DNA of 47,428 nucleotides. It comes from Alphaproteobacteria bacterium. Its GTDB lineage: Bacteria > Pseudomonadota > Alphaproteobacteria > M2410. Both the position numbers and the translations under genes were made by a program. Each line of letters starts with the position of its first letter. Positions within the stretch are counted from its first letter, which is position 1. Below the pieces are notes generated by a model. The model saw only the letters and a program-made list of their open reading frames with translations. It had not been told where the DNA came from and made no database searches. Shown piece after piece: positions 19,298 through 28,850 of the stretch. The DNA lies in the NCBI GenBank assembly GCA_006226415.1, contig SBGZ01000049.1:1-47428 (forward strand). The letters are read 5' to 3'.

Positions 19298-19328
19298 AAA
19301 ATCCAAGGAGATGGCGCCTAAGGATTTT
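19298..19328 (+). other. Inverted repeat in the pal leader
   Basis: AAAATCC (19298-19304) pairs with GGATTTT (19322-19328), and inner AGG/CCT triplets extend the stem after a small bulge. It lies 44 nt before the pal start, leaving the ribosome site AAAGGAG free. It could be an operator or an mRNA stabiliser. Confidence 0.35.
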
Positions 19329-19371
19329 GGATGATCTGTCCGGGGCATGTCCAACAAAGGAGTTTTTTGAA

Positions 19372-19872
19372 ATGAACCTGGTTCAAAGCAGTAAAATCGT
19401 TGCAATGCTGGCGGGAGTTATGATGCTCGCCGCATGTGCGGGCAGCACAGAGTCAACCTCAGTTACAACGGATACGGGCCCGTCTTACGCGGCTGGTAGC
19501 CAAGAAGCTTTTCTTGATGCGGTTGGTGCGCGTGGCGACCACGTTTACTTCGCTTTCAATCGTCACGACCTGAACAGCCAAGCTCAGGCCGCTTTGGGTC
19601 AGCAAGCCGCCTGGCTGATGCAGAACCCTTCCGCGACTGTTCGTGTTGCTGGTAACTGCGACGAACGCGGAACCCGCGAATACAACCTGGCGCTGGGCGC
19701 GCGGCGTGCGAATTCTGTCAAAGACTATCTGGTCAGCCTTGGTGTTGACCCGAGCCGAGTTGAAACCATTTCCTACGGTAAAGAGCGTCCTGAGTGCATT
19801 GCTTCCAACGAAGAGTGCTGGGCGATCAACCGGAACGGCGTGACGTCAGTGACCAACGGTCCGTCCTCTTAA
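19372..19872 (+). CDS. pal: Peptidoglycan-associated lipoprotein Pal
   Basis: A 166-residue outer membrane lipoprotein. The signal peptide ends in the lipobox MLAAC, and the C-terminal OmpA-like domain contains FNRHDLNSQAQAAL and the peptidoglycan-binding GNCDERGTREYNLALGARRA region. It tethers the outer membrane to peptidoglycan and is released or recruited by TolB. ATG 19372 is supported by AAAGGAG at the proper distance. The gene ends before a strong rho-independent terminator. Confidence 0.96.
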   Translation: MNLVQSSKIVAMLAGVMMLAACAGSTESTSVTTDTGPSYAAGSQEAFLDAVGARGDHVYFAFNRHDLNSQAQAALGQQAAWLMQNPSATVRVAGNCDERGTREYNLALGARRANSVKDYLVSLGVDPSRVETISYGKERPECIASNEECWAINRNGVTSVTNGPSS

Positions 19873-19908
19873 TTTCAGGACGTGACTGGTTGATATCCAG
19901 AAATTGAC

Positions 19909-19946
19909 GCGGCGCCCTGCCGAAAACGGTGGGGCGCCGTTTTTAT
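19909..19946 (+). terminator. Rho-independent terminator after pal
   Basis: CGGCGCCC (19910-19917) and GGGCGCCG (19932-19939) form a GC-rich stem followed by TTTTT. It should end the tol-pal transcript, so cpoB probably has its own promoter. Confidence 0.85.
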
Positions 19947-20035
19947 TTCGATTTTCGACCTGCAATGCCCTATTCTTGGCGTAGTTGTGGGGCATAGATT
20001 AGAAAATTTCAAAAGTATTAGAGACGGACAAGATC

Positions 20036-20929
20036 ATGGTAGGTATGCGTTCAGTGGGCAAAGGAGTGCTTGCTCTGGGGGTCATGGCAAGCGTTTTAAG
20101 TCTTCCTGCGCTTGGCCAATCCGGTGATGCGGAGGTCGACCAACTTAAATATCGCCTGGAAGCCCTGGAGCGGGAGGTCACCGACATGCGTTCGGGGGCG
20201 ATTTCGATTACGCCCAATCTTTCGGCTGAGGCTCAAGGGGATCCGACCTTGTCGACCATTTTGGTCCGGCTTGATCAGCTTGAGACCCAGATTAGCGAGC
20301 TGACCGGGCAGCTGGAGGAAATCCAGTTCAGAATTCAGCAGAACGCGACTGAAATTTCGGCGCTTGGCGAGGATGTGGATTATCGGTTGCGCGCGCTTGA
20401 AGGCGGCGCCCCGGCGAGCCGTCCGGCATCGTCGCGCCCCAATTTTCCGAGCAGTTCTGTCGATGTCGGACCCGCGACGACCGCCACGCAGGGGCCATCG
20501 GTTTCGGGGCCCGGGGTTCCTTATGCGATCGGAGATGGCTCGGGTGACGTCAAGGCGGAATATGATGCCGCGCTGGCGCTTTTGCGCAGTGGAGACTATG
20601 TGCGGGCTGAAGCGGCCATGAAGGCCTTCGTTGCTGAGCACAAAGATTCAGAGTTTGCTTCCAATGCGCAGTACTGGCTTGGTGAAGTCTATTACACACA
20701 AGGCCGCTACAAGGACGCCGCAGAGGCCTTTTTGGGAGGCGTGAAGGCCTATCCAAACGGCTCAAAGGCCGCCGACAGCATGCTTAAATTGGGCATGTCG
20801 CTGGCCGCTCTTGGGCAGACAAAAGAGGCCTGTACGACCTTTACGGAGATTACGCGCCGCTATCCCAACGCGCCGCAAACAATCATACAAAACGCCCGGA
20901 ACGAAAAAGCGAAAGCCGGATGCTATTGA
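20036..20929 (+). CDS. cpoB: Tol-Pal associated division coordinator CpoB (YbgF)
   Basis: A 297-residue periplasmic protein with a signal peptide (cleavage near ALPALGQS), a coiled-coil trimerisation region (about residues 35-120), a Pro/Ser-rich linker and a C-terminal TPR domain from about residue 175 (YDAALALLRSGDYVRAEAAM, FASNAQYWLGEVYYTQGRY, KAADSMLKLGMSLAALG). It coordinates peptidoglycan synthesis with outer-membrane constriction. Short spacing from the pal terminator suggests a separate promoter. Confidence 0.92.
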   Translation: MVGMRSVGKGVLALGVMASVLSLPALGQSGDAEVDQLKYRLEALEREVTDMRSGAISITPNLSAEAQGDPTLSTILVRLDQLETQISELTGQLEEIQFRIQQNATEISALGEDVDYRLRALEGGAPASRPASSRPNFPSSSVDVGPATTATQGPSVSGPGVPYAIGDGSGDVKAEYDAALALLRSGDYVRAEAAMKAFVAEHKDSEFASNAQYWLGEVYYTQGRYKDAAEAFLGGVKAYPNGSKAADSMLKLGMSLAALGQTKEACTTFTEITRRYPNAPQTIIQNARNEKAKAGCY

Positions 20930-20955
20930 TCACTTTTGACACAAAAGATTAAATG

Positions 20956-20990
20956 AAAAGGCCATCCGGAGTTTGGGGTGGCCTTTTTTT
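20956..20990 (+). terminator. Rho-independent terminator after cpoB
   Basis: AAAAGGCCATCC starting at 20956 pairs with GGGGTGGCCTTTT ending at 20987, followed by more T residues. The annotated tilS frame also runs through this hairpin, which argues that tilS starts downstream of it. Confidence 0.85.
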
Positions 20991-21032
20991 GTGGTCGTCC
21001 TCGGGCGGCTGGAACACAGAGGTCGGCTGAGT

Positions 21033-22298
21033 TTGGATTATCCGCTTACAGATGAAAGTTTTGCCGCGGCGCTGAAGGCGCTGAGACCGGGACGCCGTCT
21101 GGCGCTTGCGGTTTCAGGAGGGCCGGACAGCCTGGCGCTTTTGTTGCTCGCCAAGCGATATGCGAGCTTGGAAGGTTGCCAGCTGCAGGTTCTGACGGTG
21201 GATCACGGTTTGCGGCCAGAGGCGGCGCAAGAGGCGGAGGATGTGGCGGCCCTCTGCGCACGGCTGGAGGTGGCGCATGAGACCCTGGTTTGGTCAGGCG
21301 AAAAGCCCGAGGGTAATCTCCAGGCAGAGGCGCGCCGGGCGCGTTATGGCCTTATGGGAAGCTGGTGCCTGGCGCATGGATTTTCCGACCTTCTGGTGGC
21401 GCATCACTTTGACGATCAGGTGGAAACCTTTCTATTGCGACTGGCGCGTGGCAGCGGGGTCGATGGGCTCAGCGCCATGGCGGCCGAGCGAGGCATGCCT
21501 GAAGCGCCGGGGGTCAGGGTTTTAAGGCCGCTGCTTGGCTTTGCCAAAGAGGAGCTGCGCCGGATTGTGGCTGCGGCGGGTCTTCAGGCGGTGGAAGATC
21601 CCAGCAATGAAAACCCGATGTTTGACCGCGTGAAGGTTCGCCAGCTGCGCAGCGATCTTGAAGCGCTGGGGCTCGGCGGTGCGCGGCTCGTCAAGACAGC
21701 GGCGCAGATGGCCGAGGCGCGTGCCGCGCTGGAGGCAATGACCGAAACGGCGCTGGCGCGTCACGTGACGTTTGGGGCGCTGGGGGTTGCCAGGCTCGAT
21801 TGCCGGGCCTTGCCTGAATGGCCGCAAGAGATCGGGCGGCGGCTCTTGTCCCATGTTCTGCAGCGGGTGTCCGGTCGTTCTTATCGCCCGCGCCTTGAAA
21901 AAACGGAACGGTTGTTGGCAGACCTGCAGGGGGCATTGGATGGGGACTGGACCCTGCATCACTGCGAGGTGCATGTGGTGGGTGGTGAGGCTCTTATCTG
22001 GCGAGAGATGCGGCCCCTGCCGCCGGTGCTCGATTTGTCGCGGCCGGGATGCCACCGGGGGGTTTGGGATGGGCGATTGTCCTATGAGGTGGAGGGTCGC
22101 GCCGGGCTCAGCCTTCAGGCTCTGGGCGCGGACGGGCTGGCGCTGATGAAGGCCGAGGCGCAAGAGGCGCTGGTTCACGGCTATCCGCAGAGGGCCTTGA
22201 TGTCCGCGCCGGCCTTTTGGCTGGACGGCCGGTTGTTGGCGGTTCCGGGCGGTTTCTACGGCGAAGTGCCCGGAGAGGTCGATTTCATCGGAAAATAG
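21033..22298 (+). CDS. tilS: tRNA(Ile)-lysidine synthase
   Basis: A PP-loop ATPase that modifies C34 of tRNA-Ile(CAU) to lysidine, needed to read AUA codons. The loop motif AVSGGPDSLALLLLAK is clear, and further family signatures include LTVDHGLRPEA and VAHHFDDQVETFLLRLARGSGVDGL. The frame extends upstream to 20973, but that lies in the cpoB terminator; TTG 21033 with AGAGGT upstream is the most plausible start, giving 421 residues. The C-terminal domain is present and the length is normal. Confidence 0.9.
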   Translation: MDYPLTDESFAAALKALRPGRRLALAVSGGPDSLALLLLAKRYASLEGCQLQVLTVDHGLRPEAAQEAEDVAALCARLEVAHETLVWSGEKPEGNLQAEARRARYGLMGSWCLAHGFSDLLVAHHFDDQVETFLLRLARGSGVDGLSAMAAERGMPEAPGVRVLRPLLGFAKEELRRIVAAAGLQAVEDPSNENPMFDRVKVRQLRSDLEALGLGGARLVKTAAQMAEARAALEAMTETALARHVTFGALGVARLDCRALPEWPQEIGRRLLSHVLQRVSGRSYRPRLEKTERLLADLQGALDGDWTLHHCEVHVVGGEALIWREMRPLPPVLDLSRPGCHRGVWDGRLSYEVEGRAGLSLQALGADGLALMKAEAQEALVHGYPQRALMSAPAFWLDGRLLAVPGGFYGEVPGEVDFIGK

Positions 22299-22488
22299 CA
22301 ATAAAAGCAGCTAAAACACCGCTTTTGTCCTCTGGAAATCCCCCGTAAAGGACTTATCTGTTAAAGTGCACTGGTCACCTTTCGTGCCGGGGGGCTGTTG
22401 TTTGCCCGGCGAAAAGTGATTAGAACAGTTTTAAGTCTTAAAAAAAGCGCTGAGAACCCGCGCTTATTGCTCAAGGAAGCCCCCCAAG

Positions 22489-24396
22489 TTGAACAATTCC
22501 CGCAATATTATTATCTGGCTGGCCATTGGATTGGCGGTCTTTCTGGTCTTCAACCAATTCCAGAACGCGGCTCAAACGCAGGGCACGCAGGAGGTTGGCT
22601 ACAGTGAATTCCTCAATCAGGTCGATTCGAACCAGATCTCCGAGGCGATCCTGCAGGGTGACAAAGTTTATGTGACCACATCGGAAGGCAAACGCTATGT
22701 CACCAATAGCGGCGGTGATGACACATTGATCTCGCGCCTGCATGACGCGGGGGTAACATTTACGAACAAGGAAGAGGAAGAGCAGGGGCTGTTCGGTCAG
22801 ATCCTCCTGGCCCTCCTGCCGGTGGCCTTGATCCTGGCGGTGTGGATATTCTTTTTCCGGCAAATGCAGGCAGGCAACGGCAAGGCCATGGGCTTTGGCA
22901 AATCAAAAGCCAAGCTTTTGACCGAAGGCCAGGGCCGCATCACCTTTGAAGATGTCGCCGGCATTGACGAAGCGAAAGAAGAGCTTGAGGAGATTGTTGA
23001 GTTTTTACGCGATCCGCACAAGTTTCAGCGGCTCGGGGGCAAGATCCCAAAAGGCGCGCTGCTGGTGGGCCCTCCAGGCACCGGTAAGACGCTTCTGGCG
23101 CGCGCGATTGCGGGCGAAGCCAATGTGCCGTTCTTTACGATTTCGGGTTCTGACTTCGTTGAAATGTTTGTCGGCGTTGGCGCGAGCCGCGTGCGCGACA
23201 TGTTCGAGCAGGCCAAGCGCAATGCGCCATGTATCGTGTTTATCGATGAAATTGATGCGGTCGGTCGTCACCGGGGTGCCGGTCTTGGCGGCGGCAATGA
23301 TGAGCGCGAACAAACGCTTAATCAGTTGCTCGTTGAGATGGATGGTTTTGAAGCCAATGAAGGCGTCATCCTGATCGCGGCGACGAACCGTCCGGATGTG
23401 CTGGACCCGGCACTCCTTCGCCCGGGCCGTTTTGACCGCCAGGTGGTAGTGCCCAACCCGGATATCATTGGCCGGGAAAAAATTCTGCGCGTCCATGTGC
23501 GCAAGGTGCCGATGGCACCGGATGTCAATGTCCGCACGATTGCCCGAGGCACGCCCGGTTTCTCCGGCGCGGACCTTGCCAATCTGGTCAACGAGGCCGC
23601 TCTTCTGGCGGCGCGGCGCGGCAAGCGGCTGGTCACCATGGCAGACTTTGAAGATGCCAAAGACAAGGTCATGATGGGTGCCGAGCGCCGGTCCATGGTG
23701 ATGGACGATGAAGAAAAGAAAATGACGGCCTATCATGAGGCGGGCCATGCGCTGGTTTTGCTGCATACACCGGCCTCTGATCCCATTCACAAAGCGACGA
23801 TCATTCCGCGTGGCCGCGCTCTCGGCATGGTGATGCATTTGCCGGAGAAAGACCGCTATTCCTACAAGCGTCAGCAAATGACGTCGCGGTTGGCGGTCAT
23901 GATGGGCGGACGGGTCGCCGAAGAGATCATGTTCGGCTATCAGGAAGTGTCATCCGGCGCCTCGTCGGATATCTCGGCCGCCACCAAATTGGCGCGCGAC
24001 ATGGTGACCCGCTGGGGCATGTCCGATCTCCTGGGACCGCTCGCCTACGGTGACAATCAACAAGAGGTGTTTCTTGGCCATTCCGTCGCACAGACACAAA
24101 ATGTGTCTGATGAAACCGCGCGGCAGATCGATTCTGAAATTCGGCGATTTGTCGATGAAGGCTATGAGACAGCGACGAAAATCATCACGGAGCATAAAGA
24201 TGAGCTCGAGATCATTGCTCAGGGTCTGCTCGAATATGAGACCTTGAGTGGTGATGAGATCAATGACCTTCTGAAAGGCAAGTCGCCGAACCGGGAGGAC
24301 GATGAGGTCCCTGATAAGCCAAAAGGTCCCTCCAGTTCTGTGCCGACCTCGGGTCGCCCGGCGGCTGGACTGGACCCGGAGCCGCAGCCAAGCTGA
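22489..24396 (+). CDS. ftsH: ATP-dependent zinc metalloprotease FtsH
   Basis: A 635-residue membrane-bound AAA+ protease that degrades membrane proteins and regulators such as RpoH and LpxC in other bacteria. Two TM helices flank a periplasmic loop (about residues 5-20 and 100-120). Walker A is GPPGTGKT, Walker B IDEID, the second region of homology contains RPGRFDRQ, and the zinc site is HEAGH. The start is TTG 22489, preceded by AAGGAAG; the first residues ([10 protein letters not shown]) match the family. rpoH is also in this window (35845-36729). Confidence 0.96.
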   Translation: MNNSRNIIIWLAIGLAVFLVFNQFQNAAQTQGTQEVGYSEFLNQVDSNQISEAILQGDKVYVTTSEGKRYVTNSGGDDTLISRLHDAGVTFTNKEEEEQGLFGQILLALLPVALILAVWIFFFRQMQAGNGKAMGFGKSKAKLLTEGQGRITFEDVAGIDEAKEELEEIVEFLRDPHKFQRLGGKIPKGALLVGPPGTGKTLLARAIAGEANVPFFTISGSDFVEMFVGVGASRVRDMFEQAKRNAPCIVFIDEIDAVGRHRGAGLGGGNDEREQTLNQLLVEMDGFEANEGVILIAATNRPDVLDPALLRPGRFDRQVVVPNPDIIGREKILRVHVRKVPMAPDVNVRTIARGTPGFSGADLANLVNEAALLAARRGKRLVTMADFEDAKDKVMMGAERRSMVMDDEEKKMTAYHEAGHALVLLHTPASDPIHKATIIPRGRALGMVMHLPEKDRYSYKRQQMTSRLAVMMGGRVAEEIMFGYQEVSSGASSDISAATKLARDMVTRWGMSDLLGPLAYGDNQQEVFLGHSVAQTQNVSDETARQIDSEIRRFVDEGYETATKIITEHKDELEIIAQGLLEYETLSGDEINDLLKGKSPNREDDEVPDKPKGPSSSVPTSGRPAAGLDPEPQPS

Positions 24397-24470
24397 GTTG
24401 ACAATTTTCTGAACTTCTTCCATGGGAGAGGTCGTAAGGCGCAAGTCTTTCGGGTGGGGTGGCAAAGGCC

Positions 24471-24517
24471 CCTCATCCGGCTCGCTTTTGCTCGCCACCT
24501 TCTCCCCAAGGAGAAGG
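24471..24517. repeat. Intergenic palindrome (CCTTCTCC type), copy 2
   Basis: CCTTCTCC (24498-24505) and GGAGAAGG (24510-24517) form a stem, preceded by CTCATCCGGCTCG, another common part of this repeat family. It lies between ftsH and folP. Confidence 0.6.
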
Positions 24518-24550
24518 AAATTGATATTGAACCATGCTACAAAGCGCCCC

Positions 24551-25570
24551 ATGACGAAGACTTACGCAAGACCTCTTGGGCTGGTGACGGGCCGCTCGGC
24601 TGGCCGGCTGTTGGCGCGGGGTGAGGCCTGGCCGCTGGCGGGCGGGCCATTGGCCTTTACCCATGTGGCGCTGCATCAACGCGGACAAGAGGCCGAGGTC
24701 GTCCCGGTCGCGGACTGGCAGCCAGATGAGGCGCTGAAGGCGCGGCTCACACAGCCGCGCGCGCCTATCGCCAGCTTTGACTGGCGGGCACCGGTGGTCA
24801 TGGGCATTCTCAATGTGACGCCGGACAGTTTTTCCGATGGCGGCGCGCACAATGAAGCGGCGGCGGCCGTGGCGCGGGCTGAGGCCATGAGGACCGAGGG
24901 CGCCGATATCATTGATGTGGGCGGGGAGTCGACACGGCCGGGTTCGGATCTGGTTGGTGAAGATGAAGAACTCGCCCGTGTGTCGCCTGTGCTCCAAGCG
25001 CTCCAGGGCAAGGCCCTCCTGTCCATCGATACGCGCAAGGCCGGGGTGATGCGTGCGGCCGTTCAGGCGGGAGCGGCGATCCTCAATGACGTGTCGGCTT
25101 TGACCTTTGATGAAGACGCTCCGGGCGTGGCGGCCAGTCTTGGTCTGCCGGTGATCCTCATGCATGCGCAGGGGGACCCAAAGACCATGCAGGATGCGCC
25201 TCATTATGAGGACGTCTTGCTGGACGTTTATGACTATCTGGAAGCGCGGATCGAGGCGGCTATGTCGGCTGGTGTGGCGCGGGAGAAAATCATCGTCGAC
25301 CCGGGCATCGGCTTCGGCAAAACCCTGGATCACAATCTGGCGCTCCTTGGGGGGCTCAGCCTTTTCCACGGGCTTGGCTGCCCGATCCTGCTCGGCGCCT
25401 CGCGCAAACGCTTTATCGCCATGGCCTCGAAGGGCGAGGGAGAGGACGCGCGACTTGGCGGGTCCCTGGCGGCTGTGCTTCAAGGCGCTGCGCAAGGGGT
25501 GCAGATGTTCAGGGTGCATGATGTCGCCGAAACGGCCCAGGCTCTCCGAATATTCCGGCCTGTAAGCTAA
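24551..25570 (+). CDS. folP: Dihydropteroate synthase
   Basis: A 339-residue enzyme that condenses p-aminobenzoate with dihydropterin pyrophosphate in folate synthesis, the target of sulfonamides. The TIM-barrel begins near residue 80 with VMGILNVTPDSFSDGG, and further sites are DIIDVGGESTRPGS, LSIDTRKAGVM, LMHAQGDPKTMQ and IIVDPGIGFGKT. The N-terminal 75-80 residues are an extension of the type seen in other alphaproteobacteria. ATG 24551 was chosen; an open upstream frame runs through the repeat. Confidence 0.93.
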   Translation: MTKTYARPLGLVTGRSAGRLLARGEAWPLAGGPLAFTHVALHQRGQEAEVVPVADWQPDEALKARLTQPRAPIASFDWRAPVVMGILNVTPDSFSDGGAHNEAAAAVARAEAMRTEGADIIDVGGESTRPGSDLVGEDEELARVSPVLQALQGKALLSIDTRKAGVMRAAVQAGAAILNDVSALTFDEDAPGVAASLGLPVILMHAQGDPKTMQDAPHYEDVLLDVYDYLEARIEAAMSAGVAREKIIVDPGIGFGKTLDHNLALLGGLSLFHGLGCPILLGASRKRFIAMASKGEGEDARLGGSLAAVLQGAAQGVQMFRVHDVAETAQALRIFRPVS

Positions 25571-25589
25571 ATTGACCTGAATTTTATGG

Positions 25590-25626
25590 TTAATGGCTGT
25601 TTACCAGCCTGTCGTAAGGGTATGAT
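25590..25626 (+). promoter_or_regulatory. Candidate CtrA-controlled promoter of glmM
   Basis: TTAA-N7-TTAC at 25590-25604 resembles the CtrA recognition site (TTAA-N7-TTAA), and a good -10 box TATGAT lies at 25621-25626, so the site would overlap the -35 region, as in CtrA-activated promoters. Only a computed match; the second half-site has one mismatch. Confidence 0.3.
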
Positions 25627-25680
25627 AGGAAAGAGGTGCTAACCTCGCTGCAATTGACTGATTTCTTTGGGGAAAATGAC

Positions 25681-27027
25681 ATGGCCAACAAGCTGTTTGG
25701 CACCGATGGGATTCGCGGTACGGCAAATACGCCGCCGATGACGGCCGAGATTGCGCTTAAGGTCGGCATGGCGGCGGGTAAGATTTTTACCCGCGGCGAC
25801 CATCGCCACCGGGTGGTGATCGGCAAGGATACGCGGCTGTCTGGCTATATGATCGAGCCGGCCCTGGTGGCGGGTTTTACCTCTGTGGGCATGGATGTTT
25901 TCCTTTTTGGCCCCTTACCGACCCCGGCGGTGGCTATGTTGACCCGCTCCCTACGGGCCGACATGGGGGTCATGATTTCGGCCAGTCACAATTCCTTTGA
26001 AGACAATGGCATTAAGCTCTTTGGGCCGGATGGCTATAAGCTTTCCGACGATGTGGAGGAGCAGATTGAAGATCTGATCGCGCATGAGATTGAGTCCGCG
26101 CGGGTGAGCCCGGATTCCCTCGGGCGCGTCAAACGGATTGAAGATGCGCAGGCCCGCTATATAGAGTTTGCCAAAGCAACTTTCCCAAGACGCCGCCGCC
26201 TCGATGGCATGAAGATCGTCATCGATTGCGCCAATGGCGCGGCCTATAAGGTGGCGCCTGCCGTGCTCTGGGAGCTTGGCGCGGATGTGATCCCGCTCGG
26301 GGTGAGCCCCAATGGCTTTAATATCAACAAGGGCTGCGGCTCCACACAACCGGATAAGCTGTGCAAGGCGGTGGTGGACGAAGGCGCTGATCTTGGCATT
26401 GCCCTTGATGGGGATGCGGACCGTGTGTTGATCGCCGACGAAAAGGGCCGCCTGATTGACGGCGACCAGCTCATGGCGCTCGTGGGACAAAGCTGGGGCG
26501 AGGCTGGGCGGCTTTCTGCGCCGGGAGTTGTCTCCACCGTCATGTCGAACCTCGGGCTTGAGCGTTACTTGAACAGCTTGGGTCTTGATCTTATTCGCAC
26601 CAAAGTGGGTGACCGCTATGTGGTCGAGCACATGCGCAAACACGGCTACAATGTGGGCGGTGAGCAGTCGGGCCATATTGTGCTTTCTGATTTCTCCACC
26701 ACAGGTGACGGGCTTATTGCCGCATTGCAGGTTTTGGCGGTTCTCTCGCGCAGCGGCAAGCCGGTGAGTGAGGCCTGCCACCTCTTTGATCCATACCCGC
26801 AAATCCTTGAAAATGTGCGCTTCAGCGGCAAAGCGCCTCTGGAACTGCCAGAAGTGCAATTGGCCATCAAGGCCGGGGAGAGCCGCCTCAGTGGCTCTGG
26901 CCGTCTGGTGATCCGCAAGTCCGGCACCGAGCCGCTGATCCGTGTCATGGGCGAAGGCGACGACGAGGGCCTTGTCAAAGCGGTTGTTGGCGAGATATGT
27001 CAAGTCATTGAGAGTTCCGCAGCCTAA
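25681..27027 (+). CDS. glmM: Phosphoglucosamine mutase
   Basis: A 448-residue enzyme that converts glucosamine-6-P to glucosamine-1-P for UDP-GlcNAc synthesis. It opens with [13 protein letters not shown], and the phosphorylated serine is Ser102 in [13 protein letters not shown]. The metal loop DGDADR and sugar-binding GGEQSGH follow. ATG 25681 gives the typical family start; 45 upstream bases of the same frame are open. The order ftsH-folP-glmM is conserved in many proteobacteria. Confidence 0.96.
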   Translation: MANKLFGTDGIRGTANTPPMTAEIALKVGMAAGKIFTRGDHRHRVVIGKDTRLSGYMIEPALVAGFTSVGMDVFLFGPLPTPAVAMLTRSLRADMGVMISASHNSFEDNGIKLFGPDGYKLSDDVEEQIEDLIAHEIESARVSPDSLGRVKRIEDAQARYIEFAKATFPRRRRLDGMKIVIDCANGAAYKVAPAVLWELGADVIPLGVSPNGFNINKGCGSTQPDKLCKAVVDEGADLGIALDGDADRVLIADEKGRLIDGDQLMALVGQSWGEAGRLSAPGVVSTVMSNLGLERYLNSLGLDLIRTKVGDRYVVEHMRKHGYNVGGEQSGHIVLSDFSTTGDGLIAALQVLAVLSRSGKPVSEACHLFDPYPQILENVRFSGKAPLELPEVQLAIKAGESRLSGSGRLVIRKSGTEPLIRVMGEGDDEGLVKAVVGEICQVIESSAA

Positions 27028-27074
27028 TTTACCAAGCGCTTCCGGGCTTTAATAAACAACTGAAGAGTTTTCTC

Positions 27075-27890
27075 ATGGCGACGGACAAACCCGTCCGTAT
27101 CCTGACCATTGCTGGGTCGGATTCCGGCGGCGGGGCAGGCATACAAGGCGACATCAAAACCATTTCGGCGCTTGGCGGTTATGCCATGAGCGCGATCACG
27201 TCGGTAACCGCTCAGGACACGAGAGGCATTGGCTCGGTGGTTGATCTGGATCCGGCATTTGTGGCCGAGCAAATCCGTCTGCCACTTGAGGATATCGGGA
27301 TCGATGGCATTAAAGTGGGCATGCTCCGGTCTGCGGCGGTTATTGACGCGGTCGCGGAAGCGCTTGACGGAGCGGAAGAAGCGCCGCTAGTGCTGGACCC
27401 CATTGTGGCGGCGAGTGATGGCACAACCTTTCTTTCCAGCGAGGCCTTTGATCGATTTAAAACCCTTTTGCTGCCTCTCTCCGATGTTGTGACCCCCAAT
27501 GTGCCTGAAGCCATGGCCCTGAGTGGGTTTGAAGTCTCTGACGTGGAAGGGATGAAACGCGCCGCTGACAAACTTCTTGAGCTTGGCGCCGAGACAGTGC
27601 TGGTCACGGGTGGACATCTTGAGGGCGCGCAGGTCTTTGACGTGCTTGCTACACAGGAAACACTTGAGGTCATGATGTCGCCGCGCCTTAAGAGCACAAG
27701 CACCCATGGCACGGGATGCGCATTGTCGTCTGCTCTTGTAACCCTTTTGGCGCAAGGGTTTTCTATAAGTGAGGCTGTCACACAGGCACGTGAATATGTT
27801 CATGAAGCCATTGCCAATGCGCCTGGGTTTGGTAAGGGTCAGGGGCCCCTCAATCACAATTTTATGTTCTTGATTGAAGACCCTAACTGA
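27075..27890 (+). CDS. thiD: Hydroxymethylpyrimidine/phosphomethylpyrimidine kinase
   Basis: A 271-residue ribokinase-fold enzyme that phosphorylates HMP twice to give HMP-PP, the substrate of ThiE. The N-terminal signature TIAGSDSGGGAGIQGDIKT is complete, and the C-terminal anion hole/catalytic base segment STHGTGCALSSAL is present. It is 47 nt after glmM. No thiamine riboswitch was seen in front of it. Confidence 0.94.
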   Translation: MATDKPVRILTIAGSDSGGGAGIQGDIKTISALGGYAMSAITSVTAQDTRGIGSVVDLDPAFVAEQIRLPLEDIGIDGIKVGMLRSAAVIDAVAEALDGAEEAPLVLDPIVAASDGTTFLSSEAFDRFKTLLLPLSDVVTPNVPEAMALSGFEVSDVEGMKRAADKLLELGAETVLVTGGHLEGAQVFDVLATQETLEVMMSPRLKSTSTHGTGCALSSALVTLLAQGFSISEAVTQAREYVHEAIANAPGFGKGQGPLNHNFMFLIEDPN

Positions 27891-27904
27891 GGACCTGACT
27901 TTCC

Positions 27905-28723
27905 ATGGAGCTTACGTTTTATCAGATCGATGCTTTTGCGGACCGTGCCTTTACCGGAAATCCGGCGGCGGTGTGTCTTATCGATGCCTGGCTTGATGAG
28001 GATCTGATGCAAAACATCGCCATGGAAAACAATCTGGCGGAGACAGCCTATCTTGTGCGCGAAGCAGGTAAGGGCGCGGGGCACTATAACCTGAGATGGT
28101 TTACGCCCGGCACCGAAGTGGATCTGTGTGGTCATGCGACCTTGGCCAGCGCGCATGCGCTTTGGGTCCATCATGGGGAGGCGGCTTCGACGCTGACTTT
28201 TCATACGCGTTCCGGCCCTCTTGTGGTGAGCCGTGGCGCGGATGAATTGATTGTCATGGACTTTCCATCAACGCCTGTTCGTCTGGCGGAAGACCAGACC
28301 CTCGGGCAAAGTATGTTGAATATGCCTGTTGATGAGGTCTATGTGGCCAAGACCAATCCCTTTCTCGTGCTTGGCAGCGAGGAGGATGTGCTGGCCGTCC
28401 AATATGGGGACATCAACTTCCGTGCGGCGGAGAACATCGGCCTTAATGAAGCGCTTATTATTACAGCCCCCGCCAGGGAAGGCTCTGGCCGCGATTGCGT
28501 GTCGCGCTTCTTTGCGCCCTATGCCGGCATTCCGGAAGATCCGGTGACCGGCTCGGCGCACACGTCGATCGTGCCCTATTGGGCGAATCGCTTGGGGAAG
28601 GCGGACATCACGGCCTATCAGGCGAGCCCGCGCGGCGGCACGCTTTACTGCACTTACGCAGATGACCGGGTAATCTTGAGAGGCACTTGTGCGGATTATT
28701 GCCGTGCGGTGATCACGCTTTAA
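27905..28723 (+). CDS. PhzF family isomerase-like protein
   Basis: A 272-residue member of the PhzF/YHI9 family (diaminopimelate epimerase fold). The N-terminus FYQIDAFADRAFTGNPAAVC and the segments ENNLAETAYLV, WFTPGTEVDLCGHATLAS and EDPVTGSAHT are all typical; the Glu in NNLAET corresponds to the catalytic position in PhzF. The natural reaction of most homologues is unknown, and there are no phenazine genes nearby. Confidence 0.88.
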   Translation: MELTFYQIDAFADRAFTGNPAAVCLIDAWLDEDLMQNIAMENNLAETAYLVREAGKGAGHYNLRWFTPGTEVDLCGHATLASAHALWVHHGEAASTLTFHTRSGPLVVSRGADELIVMDFPSTPVRLAEDQTLGQSMLNMPVDEVYVAKTNPFLVLGSEEDVLAVQYGDINFRAAENIGLNEALIITAPAREGSGRDCVSRFFAPYAGIPEDPVTGSAHTSIVPYWANRLGKADITAYQASPRGGTLYCTYADDRVILRGTCADYCRAVITL

Positions 28724-28765
28724 GCAAAAGTTGCGTGAAAGCAGTCTGTTTCGTGACATTCATTG

Positions 28766-28794
28766 TTGACGGTTCTGCCGCGCGCCTCTATATC
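28766..28794 (+). promoter_or_regulatory. Sigma-70-type promoter of serC
   Basis: TTGACG at 28766-28771 and TATATC at 28789-28794 are separated by exactly 17 bp. The predicted transcript starts around 28801, just at the front of the structured leader. Confidence 0.7.
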
Positions 28795-28800
28795 GGCGGT

Positions 28801-28850
28801 GGGCCACGCCTCCCCAACGAGGTGCAACTATTCTGTGAGGAATAGCCATA
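28801..28850 (+). ncRNA. serC leader RNA motif (candidate)
   Basis: Two short hairpins lie between the promoter and the ATG: stem one pairs CCTC at 28809-28812 with GAGG at 28819-28822, and stem two pairs CTATTC (28828-28833) with GAATAG (28840-28845), whose loop and right arm cover the GTGAGG ribosome site. This matches the placement and general design of the alphaproteobacterial serC motif, a cis-regulatory RNA of unknown ligand. Identification is from memory of the motif, not a model score. Confidence 0.55.

Noticed and set aside
20973-21032. Upstream start of tilS at ATG 20973.
   Set aside because: It lies inside the rho-independent terminator hairpin of cpoB, so translation from there is unlikely; TTG 21033 is preferred.
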